This document shows, piece after piece, positions 19,277-27,826 of a stretch of DNA of 64,000 bases. The notes beneath the pieces were generated by a model, which searched no databases, had not been told where the DNA came from, and worked only from the letters and a program-made list of their open reading frames with translations. The DNA comes from an uncultured Bacteroidota bacterium. Lineage in GTDB: Bacteria > Bacteroidota > Bacteroidia > Chitinophagales > LD1. Location of the stretch: the NCBI GenBank assembly GCA_903919075.1, contig CAIXGR010000047.1, positions 1 to 64,000 on the forward strand. The letters run 5' to 3'. The translations under genes and the position numbers were made by a program. Position 1 is the stretch's first letter, and each line of letters starts with the position of its first letter.

Positions 19277-21592
19277 TTATTTCTTCTGCGCTGCAACTAC
19301 CTCGTTGTATTTTTGCTTATACTCTTCCGCAAGTTTTGCATCTCCTTTATTGTGATATGAAATTGAAAGGTTCATATACGCTGCCGGGTAATTCGGATTA
19401 ATTTCCACCAGCTTTTTCGAAACTGCAATAGCCTGGTCAAATTGCTGATTCATTCCATAAGCTACACCCAAGTCTTCATAATACAACTCTGCTTTAGGGT
19501 TTAATTCTACAGCCTTAGTCAAAAACTCAATAGCCTTATTGAAGTTACCCGCCACCTTGCCAAAATTAGTTCCTATTACATAATAATCTGCCGCGTCAGG
19601 TTTCTTCAGTTCTGAACCACGTTTTAGCCAATAGTCCACCGAATCAGGTTGATTAAGTTTGGCCGATACCTGCGCCAGCATAAAGTACGACTCCGGTTGA
19701 TCCGGTTTTGCTTCGTATGCTTTCAGTAAAGCCTCTTTTGCCTTAGCTGGGGTTTTATTATCGTTATAAACTATACCCAGGTTAAACCAGGCATCATAAT
19801 ATCCACCCACGCGCGAAGCAGCCGCTTTTTCATACACCGGTATTACTTCATCTGCGTTATGGTGCCGCTTATACAATGCGTTACCCAATAATAACCAGGC
19901 ATTCGAGTGCGTATTATAAACCCTTAAAGCTTCATTAAGGTGCGCAATAGAAGAATCAAGTAGCATTTGCTTAACCGTAGTGTCGGGCAGGTTTTGTATC
20001 GCATTCAGTTCCTCCTCACTTTTACTACCACAACTCAGGTCACTAAAATATTCTTTAATTTTTCCGGTGCGTTTAAGTTCTGCAATATTATTATCCGCAG
20101 CTTTTGTCAAATCGCCACCTACCGAAGTTTGTATTTTAGCCGAGTTAGGGCTATGCTGCACATCGCGCCTAAACAATGTAAAGCTGTCCTTCCAGTCAAA
20201 GTTGCGCGAAAATGTTTTGTACGAATACAGTGATAGGATTAAAACAAAGATGGAAAGTATAACCGGTGTCGAAATTTTAAACCTGTCCTTTGACTGAATA
20301 AGCAAATAGGAGAGAAGAATACAAAAGCCCAGCGAGCTCATATAAATAAAGCGCTCATTCATCAATACGCCCACTGTAAATAACATGTTCGAAGCAATGG
20401 AAAATGTGATGAAGTAGAACAGAATAGCATAACTGGCAATGGTCTTCTTTTTAAGATTGATAAGCGCATATACTACCAGCGCCACATTAACAACAAACGA
20501 AGCAATAAATCTGAAATCGTTGAAATCAATATATGGTATCTGGTTAAAATAATAATCGTGCGTAAGCGGATGAGGAAAAATTAAAAGCTTGAAATAATAA
20601 AGAAAGGTTAGGAAGATGGTTGCATAGCGTTGCGCTGTGCTCGCCGCAAGAAAAGGGTTATTCAAAATTTCGGGCGAATCCTGTGTTAGCCCAGCCTGCG
20701 TAAACATGCTGCGCAGTATAAGAAAAACTACTACCGGTAATATATATAACCCAAGAGTAACAGCATAATCTTTCAATTTAGCCTGTGTAAAGAAATAATA
20801 CGTAAGTGGTATAATGGCAAAAAACGTAATCGCATTTTCTTTCGACATCAATGCAATGAAGTAAACAAACACCCCCCAAACTAAATGGATATATTTTTTT
20901 GTTTTTACATACTTAACTCCAGCAAGCAGCGATAGAAGAGAGAGCAGCATACACATCACTTCATCGCGCCCCTTTATATTAGCTACAGCCTCGGTATGCA
21001 TAGGGTGTGCAGCGTATAACATGGTAATTAAAAACGGCAGCGACAGATAAAAAGGTGTTCCTTTTTTTTGTGGTAAAATTTGCCGCAGCAAATAATAAAG
21101 TATTAGCCCTGTAAGTGCAAAAAGCAAAATATTAATACCATGGCTTAACATAGGTGCCAGGTAAGGGTCGTTATCGCCCATTATTACATTCTGGTCGTTT
21201 ATTTCAGCGCGTTTATCATGGCGTATTTTGCGCATTATTTCATACTCAACCGTAAGTGTGGCCATGCTTAAAGGCCGGTAACGTCCGCCGCTTACCAATC
21301 GCGCACCACGCTCGCCAAAAAAGCCTTCAAACATATCATGGCTAAAGTGGTCTTTAAGTCCCGCAAAGCCTTTTTTGGTGTATTTATTATCAGTAAGTAC
21401 AATGGTATCATCAATTGCAAACTTGTTCCAAAGCGTGTTGGAATAAAGCATACAGGTAAAAAGAAAAATAATTAAATAACCCGACCATGCAGGAAATTGT
21501 ATAGCAGGTTTAGCACCCAATACCTGTTGAACAGGCTCGGCGGCAGTTGTTACAGATGCTTGTTTTTTTGCTTTTGGATTTTGTTTAGCCAC
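19277..21592 (-). CDS. TMTC-like GT-C membrane protein with C-terminal TPR repeats
   Basis: FAIDDTIVLTDN luminal acidic motif, AAHPMHTEAVANIKGRDEV, multiple TM segments, then TPRs. Confidence 0.8.
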   Translation of the reverse strand: MAKQNPKAKKQASVTTAAEPVQQVLGAKPAIQFPAWSGYLIIFLFTCMLYSNTLWNKFAIDDTIVLTDNKYTKKGFAGLKDHFSHDMFEGFFGERGARLVSGGRYRPLSMATLTVEYEIMRKIRHDKRAEINDQNVIMGDNDPYLAPMLSHGINILLFALTGLILYYLLRQILPQKKGTPFYLSLPFLITMLYAAHPMHTEAVANIKGRDEVMCMLLSLLSLLAGVKYVKTKKYIHLVWGVFVYFIALMSKENAITFFAIIPLTYYFFTQAKLKDYAVTLGLYILPVVVFLILRSMFTQAGLTQDSPEILNNPFLAASTAQRYATIFLTFLYYFKLLIFPHPLTHDYYFNQIPYIDFNDFRFIASFVVNVALVVYALINLKKKTIASYAILFYFITFSIASNMLFTVGVLMNERFIYMSSLGFCILLSYLLIQSKDRFKISTPVILSIFVLILSLYSYKTFSRNFDWKDSFTLFRRDVQHSPNSAKIQTSVGGDLTKAADNNIAELKRTGKIKEYFSDLSCGSKSEEELNAIQNLPDTTVKQMLLDSSIAHLNEALRVYNTHSNAWLLLGNALYKRHHNADEVIPVYEKAAASRVGGYYDAWFNLGIVYNDNKTPAKAKEALLKAYEAKPDQPESYFMLAQVSAKLNQPDSVDYWLKRGSELKKPDAADYYVIGTNFGKVAGNFNKAIEFLTKAVELNPKAELYYEDLGVAYGMNQQFDQAIAVSKKLVEINPNYPAAYMNLSISYHNKGDAKLAEEYKQKYNEVVAAQKK

Positions 21593-21688
21593 TATAGTTG
21601 GAATTTGTGTGCCAAAATAAAAAAAATAAGGATGTAATAGTCATTGGCGCGCAAGCGATTGAAGATGCTTTAGTGTTTAACAGTAAAG

Positions 21689-22132
21689 CTAATTCACAAT
21701 AAACTCAATTACCGATACATATTGAATGTTAGAACCCGCAGCAAGCGTAGTGCCTGCCGGTAGCCACATAGGCAGCAGTTCGCCGTTTACATTGACAAAA
21801 TTATAGTTACCGTTGTCGTAGCCGTTATACCCAAATGCGGTTTCAACTCGCGTCAAATAGATAATGTTGGAGTTGACGTATATTTCAAATGCCCCCATAG
21901 GCATGGGACTGCCGTTACTGGCGCTTACGTTTTGCTGCACGTTGGCACTGGGAAGTACGGACACCACTTTCCAAACACAATCCACCCCATTGTTGCTGGC
22001 AGCTGCCGGCACCGTGCCGCCGCCACTCGATATAAGTAGCGTGCGGCTATATTGTAAAGTGTGTGGGGTTTGCTGCGCATTCAGTGCAAAACCAATAATT
22101 AAAACAGCGATTGAAATCATACTTTTCTTCAT
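21689..22132 (-). CDS. Hypothetical secreted protein
   Basis: Signal peptide MKKSMISIAVLIIGFALNAQQ; no recognised domain. Confidence 0.55.
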   Translation of the reverse strand: MKKSMISIAVLIIGFALNAQQTPHTLQYSRTLLISSGGGTVPAAASNNGVDCVWKVVSVLPSANVQQNVSASNGSPMPMGAFEIYVNSNIIYLTRVETAFGYNGYDNGNYNFVNVNGELLPMWLPAGTTLAAGSNIQYVSVIEFIVN

Positions 22133-22209
22133 AGCTGGTAAGTTTATTTTATAAAACGTCAGTTCTTAGTAAATATAGGGAAATGATCTAGTGTTTTAGA
22201 AACAACTTT

Positions 22210-22755
22210 TTATCTCTTTGCCTGTAATCTCTTTACTCCCTCCCCAATCCCCATCACAATAAATGATGGAATCCAAACCCATACAAACTCGCTCTTCAAG
22301 ACCTCCCATCCCCGGTAAGTAAAAAACTTAGCTATGCTTATGGGCGAAACCCTGATAGGCCTGAAATCAAAAAAATAGCGGGTATTATCAAAAGGCGCAG
22401 AAAAAGCTACACCCTTCCCGCCACTGGTCATAGCATCAAGTATAGGGTGCGAAGCCGTAACAATAAAAAAGAGAAGAAATAGCATTAACCACTGGCGGCT
22501 AAATTTCTTTTCAGCCCTATAAAAAATCAACAACACCACAAAAGATAACAAAGCCGCAAAAAAGAAAGAATGTGTAATTCCTCGGTGCCCCCACATCGAT
22601 TCATAAGGTACACCCAGGTTATAACCTATTGCATCAGCATCCGGTATGGCAGCGCATACCATTGCCAGTAGCCAAAATTTGACCCCCGTTTTTTTAATAA
22701 ACGAAATTTTACCCAAAGCAACTCCTGCTATAGCATGCGAAAACGCTGATGGCAT
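22210..22755 (-). CDS. YdjM-like membrane-bound metal-dependent hydrolase
   Basis: MPSAFSHAIAGVALG, AAIPDADAIGYNLG, WGHRGITHSFFFA, ASHPILDAMTSGG. Confidence 0.88.
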   Translation of the reverse strand: MPSAFSHAIAGVALGKISFIKKTGVKFWLLAMVCAAIPDADAIGYNLGVPYESMWGHRGITHSFFFAALLSFVVLLIFYRAEKKFSRQWLMLFLLFFIVTASHPILDAMTSGGKGVAFSAPFDNTRYFFDFRPIRVSPISIAKFFTYRGWEVLKSEFVWVWIPSFIVMGIGEGVKRLQAKR

Positions 22756-22837
22756 AATTTTAAAATGTGATTTTACAGCTAATGTAACCTAAAAAGTGAA
22801 TGTATCTTTTAATGCGATTTTTTCAAAAAATGCCCTT

Positions 22838-22984
22838 CATGAAAATGCCGTCAAGAAATTTTCTCGAAGCAGAGCAAGAGAACAAAACGCTGTTCGAGCA
22901 CAACCAACGTTATAAATATTATACGAAGTAAAAGGCGAGTTCGTTTTGTTGCGCGTAGGGAGAAAATTTTAGGCCCTTTTCATG
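22838..22984. repeat. Large imperfect inverted repeat (decayed dispersed repeat or MITE-like)
   Basis: CATGAAAA...AAATTTTCTC...ACAAAACG on the left mirrored by CGTTTTGT...GAGAAAATTTT...TTTTCATG on the right. Confidence 0.55.
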
Positions 22985-23101
22985 TCCAGGCTTGATTTTT
23001 GCTGCTTTTTATCAAGAAAAAGTAGGAGTAATATTTTTTTGAAAAGCAAAAATAATTTTCAAAACCATACCCCCTTTCGGTTAGCTCAATCTCTCATTAT
23101 A

Positions 23102-23148
23102 TTCTCCTCCAAAGGAGGAGAATCTTGAACCCTCTCCGAAGGAGAGGG
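23102..23148. repeat. Two tandem perfect palindromes
   Basis: TTCTCCTCC-AAA-GGAGGAGAA (23102-23122) and CCCTCTCC-GAA-GGAGAGGG (23130-23148). Confidence 0.85.
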
Positions 23149-23158
23149 CAGGGTGAGG

Positions 23159-24277
23159 TTATATTAATTTATAACGTTTCCCCGGCAACGAAACTATAAG
23201 CCCATTCATTTCCATTTCAAGCAATGTGCCTGCCAGTATACTGGTGTTCATACCGGTTTCTAAAACCAATTTGTCAATTTCAAGCTCGCCTTTTTCATCA
23301 AGCATAGTATGTATTTTTCTTTCCTCTTCACTTAAATTCAAAGCCAATTGCCGTTGTGGTTTTTTCGTTTTTCCTTCGCCTTCTTTTGTTGCCCACCCCA
23401 TAGCTTCCAGTAAATCATTTCCGGTTTCAATCATGGCAGCCTTATGCGTTTTAAGCAAAAAATTGCAACCGGTGCTCATTTTATCAATCGTTCTTCCCGG
23501 TGTAGCAAAAACTTCTCTGTTATACGAATTTGCAATGTTAGCAGTAATCACAGCACCACCCTTTATACCCGATTCTATCACCACCACCGCATCGCACATC
23601 CCCGCAATAATCCTGTTCCTTTCCGGAAAATTATGCAAAATCATCGTGTCTATCGATTTATATTCCGTAAGCAGTCCGCCTTGTAGCACCATTTTTTTAG
23701 CTACCGGTTTGTGCTCCGGCGGGTAAATGGTATTTAATCCGTGGCCCAATACACCAATAGTTTTTAAATTATTTTCAAGCGCTGCGCTGTGTGCCGCCAC
23801 ATCAATACCATAAGCCAAACCGCTTATAATAAGAATATCCTGTGCTGCAAGGTCACTTACTATTTTCTTAGTTAATTCTTTTCCATATTCAGTCGCTTTT
23901 CTGGTGCCTACAATGCCAACAGTTTTTGCAGCATTCAAATCTGCAGTGCCTCGGTAAAAAATAAGTATGGGGCTATCGGCACAAAGTTTTAACCGGTGCG
24001 GGTAATCTTCATCCGTAAAAAACAGTGGTGTAATTTTATACTCATCAATAAACTTCAATTCCTTCTCCGCATCTTTCAATACTTCAGCCTTTACTATGGC
24101 TTCAGCCCGCTCTTCACCTATCAATGGAATTTTAAGCAGCTTTTGTTTCGGCGTTTTAAAAACAGCCTCACAACTACCACAATAAGCAAGCAAATTTTTA
24201 GCTAATACACTACCAATATTTGGTAGCATAGTAAGCCCTATTTGATATAACAGCTGATTTGAATTACTTTTCGACAA
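23159..24277 (-). CDS. dprA: DNA-processing protein DprA
   Basis: VGIVGTRKATEYGKELT, IISGLAYGIDVAAHSAAL, LTEYKS...NFPERNRIIAGMCDAVVVIE. Confidence 0.96.
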   Translation of the reverse strand: MSKSNSNQLLYQIGLTMLPNIGSVLAKNLLAYCGSCEAVFKTPKQKLLKIPLIGEERAEAIVKAEVLKDAEKELKFIDEYKITPLFFTDEDYPHRLKLCADSPILIFYRGTADLNAAKTVGIVGTRKATEYGKELTKKIVSDLAAQDILIISGLAYGIDVAAHSAALENNLKTIGVLGHGLNTIYPPEHKPVAKKMVLQGGLLTEYKSIDTMILHNFPERNRIIAGMCDAVVVIESGIKGGAVITANIANSYNREVFATPGRTIDKMSTGCNFLLKTHKAAMIETGNDLLEAMGWATKEGEGKTKKPQRQLALNLSEEERKIHTMLDEKGELEIDKLVLETGMNTSILAGTLLEMEMNGLIVSLPGKRYKLI

Positions 24278-24334
24278 AAGATATTTATTTTGAGGTTGTC
24301 AAATTTATAAAAGCGCAGCAATTATACTTTATTA

Positions 24335-27300
24335 ATGCTAAAAAAAATTATACTTCTTTTTTCTCTCCTTTTTCAACTGTGTGCAGTTTACCCGCAAACC
24401 TACACTGATAAAGGCCCGGAAAATAAATTTCAGTCAGCACAAAATCCCCTGTATTGGAAAAATAAAATGCCCTTTCCCGGCTACTGGCAGCAAGATGTGC
24501 ATTATAAAATAAAAGCAAATCTCGACGATAGCCTCAATATTATTACCGCCGAAGAGCAACTTACTTATACCAATAATTCGCCCGATACGCTCTCCTTCGT
24601 ATATTTCAACCTGTATCAAAACGCCTTTCAACCCGGCTCCTATTTAGATAACCTGCAACGCAACAATGGTGCACCACCTACTTACGGCAAATACGAACGC
24701 GCCAAAAAAAATATTTTGATTGATGAAATAAAAAGCGGTAACGATACGCTGCGCACGCTACTCGATAATACTGTTCTAAAAGTATTTTTAGATAACCCCA
24801 TGCCACCAGGAACAAAGAAAAGCTTCAATATAAAATTCCGCACCTTTTACGATTCAGGCTCAATACGCAGGCGTATGAAAAAATACAAAGCCTGGAAGTT
24901 TACCCATTACAACGGCTGCCAATGGTATCCTAAAATTTGTGTGTACGACCGCAAAAGTGGTTGGAACACCGACCAGCATTTAAACCGCGAATTTTACGGC
25001 GATTTCGGAACCTTTGATGTGGAACTTACTTTTGCATCTAATTATATTGTTGAAGCCACCGGTGTATTACAAAATGAAAGTGAAGTGCTACCCGATACTT
25101 TAAAGAAGAAACTCGACATCTATAATTTTAAAGATAAAAAGTGGGATGAAAAACCTTCAATCATTATTCCAAAGGTTAAGGGCGAAACCAAAACCTGGAA
25201 ATACCACGCAGAAAATGTTCACGACTTTGCATTCACCGCCGATCCTACCTATCGTATTCACGACACAATAATTTATCCTGATAGATTGGTGGGTAAAGGA
25301 AACGGAAGGGGCGAAGGGGTTAGATGTGTTGCCATTGTGCAAGAGCCGCACGCATCAGGCTGGCAAAACGCATCCGATTATCTGGCAAAAATAATTTCTG
25401 TTTTCAGTAAAGATTTTGGAGTATTCGAATACCCCAAAATTGTAATTGCCGACGCTGCCGATGGCATGGAATACCCCATGCTTACACTTGATGGTGGACG
25501 GGATAAAGAATATCATAATTTATTGATTCACGAAGTAGGCCATAATTGGTTTTACGGCATGTTGGGCAACAACGAAACCTACCGGGCCATGATGGATGAA
25601 GGTTTCACCCAATTTTTAACCGTATGGGGAATGGAAGCTATTGATGGAAAAAATATCCCCATTGATTCTATCAGCAAAAAGAAATGGTATTTCCGCAAAT
25701 TTTACGAACCGGTGAACGCCCGCGATAGTAAATGTTATTACGGTTATTTGCGAGATGCATTACAGTTTAACGACGAGCCGCTCAATACCCATTCCGATGG
25801 TTTTAACGGCGCGCTGGGTCAAGGTGGCGGCTATGGGCATGTATATTTTAAAACTGCAACTATGCTGTATAACCTGCAGTATGTTTTAGGCGATTCTCTT
25901 TTCGCAGCCGCCATGAAACATTACGTAGCACAATGGAAATTCGCCCACCCTTACCCCGAAGATTTTCGCAACTCTGTTATTCAATTTACACACGTTGATT
26001 TGAATTGGTTTTTTGATGAGTGGATGGAAACCACAAAAAATATCGATTACAAAATTGGCTGCATTAAAAAAGGAACAGAAAAAAATCAATATACCATTAA
26101 GCTGAAACGCAATGGCAGAATGCAAATGCCAATCGACCTTCAGGTCATTTCGAAAAAAGATTCAGTATACAATTATCATATTCCAAATACCTGGTTTCAA
26201 AAAAATGTTTCTAAAGATTCCGGTGCAACAGCTATTTTGCCCAAATGGTATGGCTGGGATAAACTACAACCTACCTATAGCGCAACTGTAACCGTTCCTG
26301 GGGGAATTAAAAACGTAATTATCGACCCCACCAATAGGCTGGCCGATATCAATATGCTCAACAACCGAAAAAAAAGGAAAACTGAGTTCCGTTTCGATTC
26401 ACACATTTATCCTTTCCCATCATGGGAAAAATACCGCCTGTATATGCGCCCCGATATTTGGTGGAATGCTTATGATGGATTTAAAGTAGGTTTTAATTTG
26501 AATGGAAACTATATGTCTGTAAAACATAATTTTTCTTTCACCGCGTGGCTCAATACTCATCTGGCACAAGGCGGTGCCGGTTATAATCTCGATGCGGGAA
26601 AAAATAAAGATGCAGGATGGTTCAGCTACAAGTTCGATTATTCCGATGCAATTGATAAGGTAATTAAAAAAGGCACTATCTATTTTCATAGCCAATGGTT
26701 AGATGGTAATGAAATGTACAAGCTCGGCCTTACCAAATCGTTCCCAAAAAACATTTCTGTTGATATTAACGTAAAAGCTTTCACCCGCCTAAAAAATAGC
26801 TGGCGCAACTACTTACTATACCCAGCCGAATGGGATGCAATCTGGTCAAACGGTGAAAAAATGAACATGTCTATAAATCTTTCACTTACATACAATTATA
26901 CACAGCAAAAAGTCAGTGGCTTCATAACTACACATTTGCGTTCGGGGGCTTTAGGTAATTCATTTAATTACAATTATTTGGAAGGCACGTCGGTATTTAG
27001 GGCAATTGTGGCCAAATTAGATTTTCGCACTAGGTTATACGCCAGAATTGGTATGGGAAGCAACGCACCAACCGAAAGTTTGCTCTATTTTGCGGGAGGC
27101 AACCCCGAAGAGATGATGGATAGTAAGTATTACCGGGCCGCAGGATTTTTTCCTCAAAGTTGGGCAACCAGCTATAGCAATGATGTAAACCACCTTCAAT
27201 TTGGCGGTGGTTTAAACATGCGTGGCTATGCCGGATATGTAATGGTTGAAAAGGACAAAAACGGAGTGATAATGTTGGCCTATAAAGGCCCATCAGGTTT

Positions 27301-27625
27301 TGCTTTGAATGAAGAAATGGATTTTAACAGAATTGTGAAAGTTAAAAGCCCTTGGTTACGAGAACATTTTGCCTTAAACACGTATTTATTTGCAGATTTT
27401 GGAAGTATAGCTTATATTAACAGCAGTGGGGGGCAACAATTGTCCTCCTTCCGGGTTGACTGCGGCGCAGGGTTGGCTTTTACTATTAAAAAATGGGGAG
27501 AACTGCAAGGAATTAAGCCCTTAACACTAAGGTTTGATGTTCCCTTCTTTGTCAACAGTGCTCCTTATGTTTCTCCCGATTACTTTAAGTTTCGGTGGGT
27601 AGTAGGTATCGGAAGAACATTTTAA
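24335..27625 (+). CDS. M1-family metallopeptidase with C-terminal outer-membrane barrel-like region
   Basis: Signal peptide; LLIHEVGHNWFYGML...MMDEGFTQF zinc site; C-terminal ~380 aa beta-rich with GGGLNMRGYAGY and terminal GRTF. Confidence 0.85.
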   Translation: MLKKIILLFSLLFQLCAVYPQTYTDKGPENKFQSAQNPLYWKNKMPFPGYWQQDVHYKIKANLDDSLNIITAEEQLTYTNNSPDTLSFVYFNLYQNAFQPGSYLDNLQRNNGAPPTYGKYERAKKNILIDEIKSGNDTLRTLLDNTVLKVFLDNPMPPGTKKSFNIKFRTFYDSGSIRRRMKKYKAWKFTHYNGCQWYPKICVYDRKSGWNTDQHLNREFYGDFGTFDVELTFASNYIVEATGVLQNESEVLPDTLKKKLDIYNFKDKKWDEKPSIIIPKVKGETKTWKYHAENVHDFAFTADPTYRIHDTIIYPDRLVGKGNGRGEGVRCVAIVQEPHASGWQNASDYLAKIISVFSKDFGVFEYPKIVIADAADGMEYPMLTLDGGRDKEYHNLLIHEVGHNWFYGMLGNNETYRAMMDEGFTQFLTVWGMEAIDGKNIPIDSISKKKWYFRKFYEPVNARDSKCYYGYLRDALQFNDEPLNTHSDGFNGALGQGGGYGHVYFKTATMLYNLQYVLGDSLFAAAMKHYVAQWKFAHPYPEDFRNSVIQFTHVDLNWFFDEWMETTKNIDYKIGCIKKGTEKNQYTIKLKRNGRMQMPIDLQVISKKDSVYNYHIPNTWFQKNVSKDSGATAILPKWYGWDKLQPTYSATVTVPGGIKNVIIDPTNRLADINMLNNRKKRKTEFRFDSHIYPFPSWEKYRLYMRPDIWWNAYDGFKVGFNLNGNYMSVKHNFSFTAWLNTHLAQGGAGYNLDAGKNKDAGWFSYKFDYSDAIDKVIKKGTIYFHSQWLDGNEMYKLGLTKSFPKNISVDINVKAFTRLKNSWRNYLLYPAEWDAIWSNGEKMNMSINLSLTYNYTQQKVSGFITTHLRSGALGNSFNYNYLEGTSVFRAIVAKLDFRTRLYARIGMGSNAPTESLLYFAGGNPEEMMDSKYYRAAGFFPQSWATSYSNDVNHLQFGGGLNMRGYAGYVMVEKDKNGVIMLAYKGPSGFALNEEMDFNRIVKVKSPWLREHFALNTYLFADFGSIAYINSSGGQQLSSFRVDCGAGLAFTIKKWGELQGIKPLTLRFDVPFFVNSAPYVSPDYFKFRWVVGIGRTF

Positions 27626-27642
27626 TATTAGCTGAAATCGGT

Positions 27643-27650
27643 TATCTTTG
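27643..27650 (+). promoter_or_regulatory. Candidate Bacteroidota -7 element upstream of collagen-like gene
   Basis: TATCTTTG matches TAnnTTTG. Confidence 0.4.
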
Positions 27651-27826
27651 GTAGAAGTATAAATTTTTAACCTTGTTAAGTGTAGGCCTTAGTTTTAGTT
27701 CTATAACCAAATATTGAAAACAGTAAGATATGGTTTAAAAAAATATTGGTTTATAAACAAAAATATAACCGGATTTTTAATCGAAATCCGGATTTGATAA
27801 ATTAGATGAATGCCAACGAATAATAA

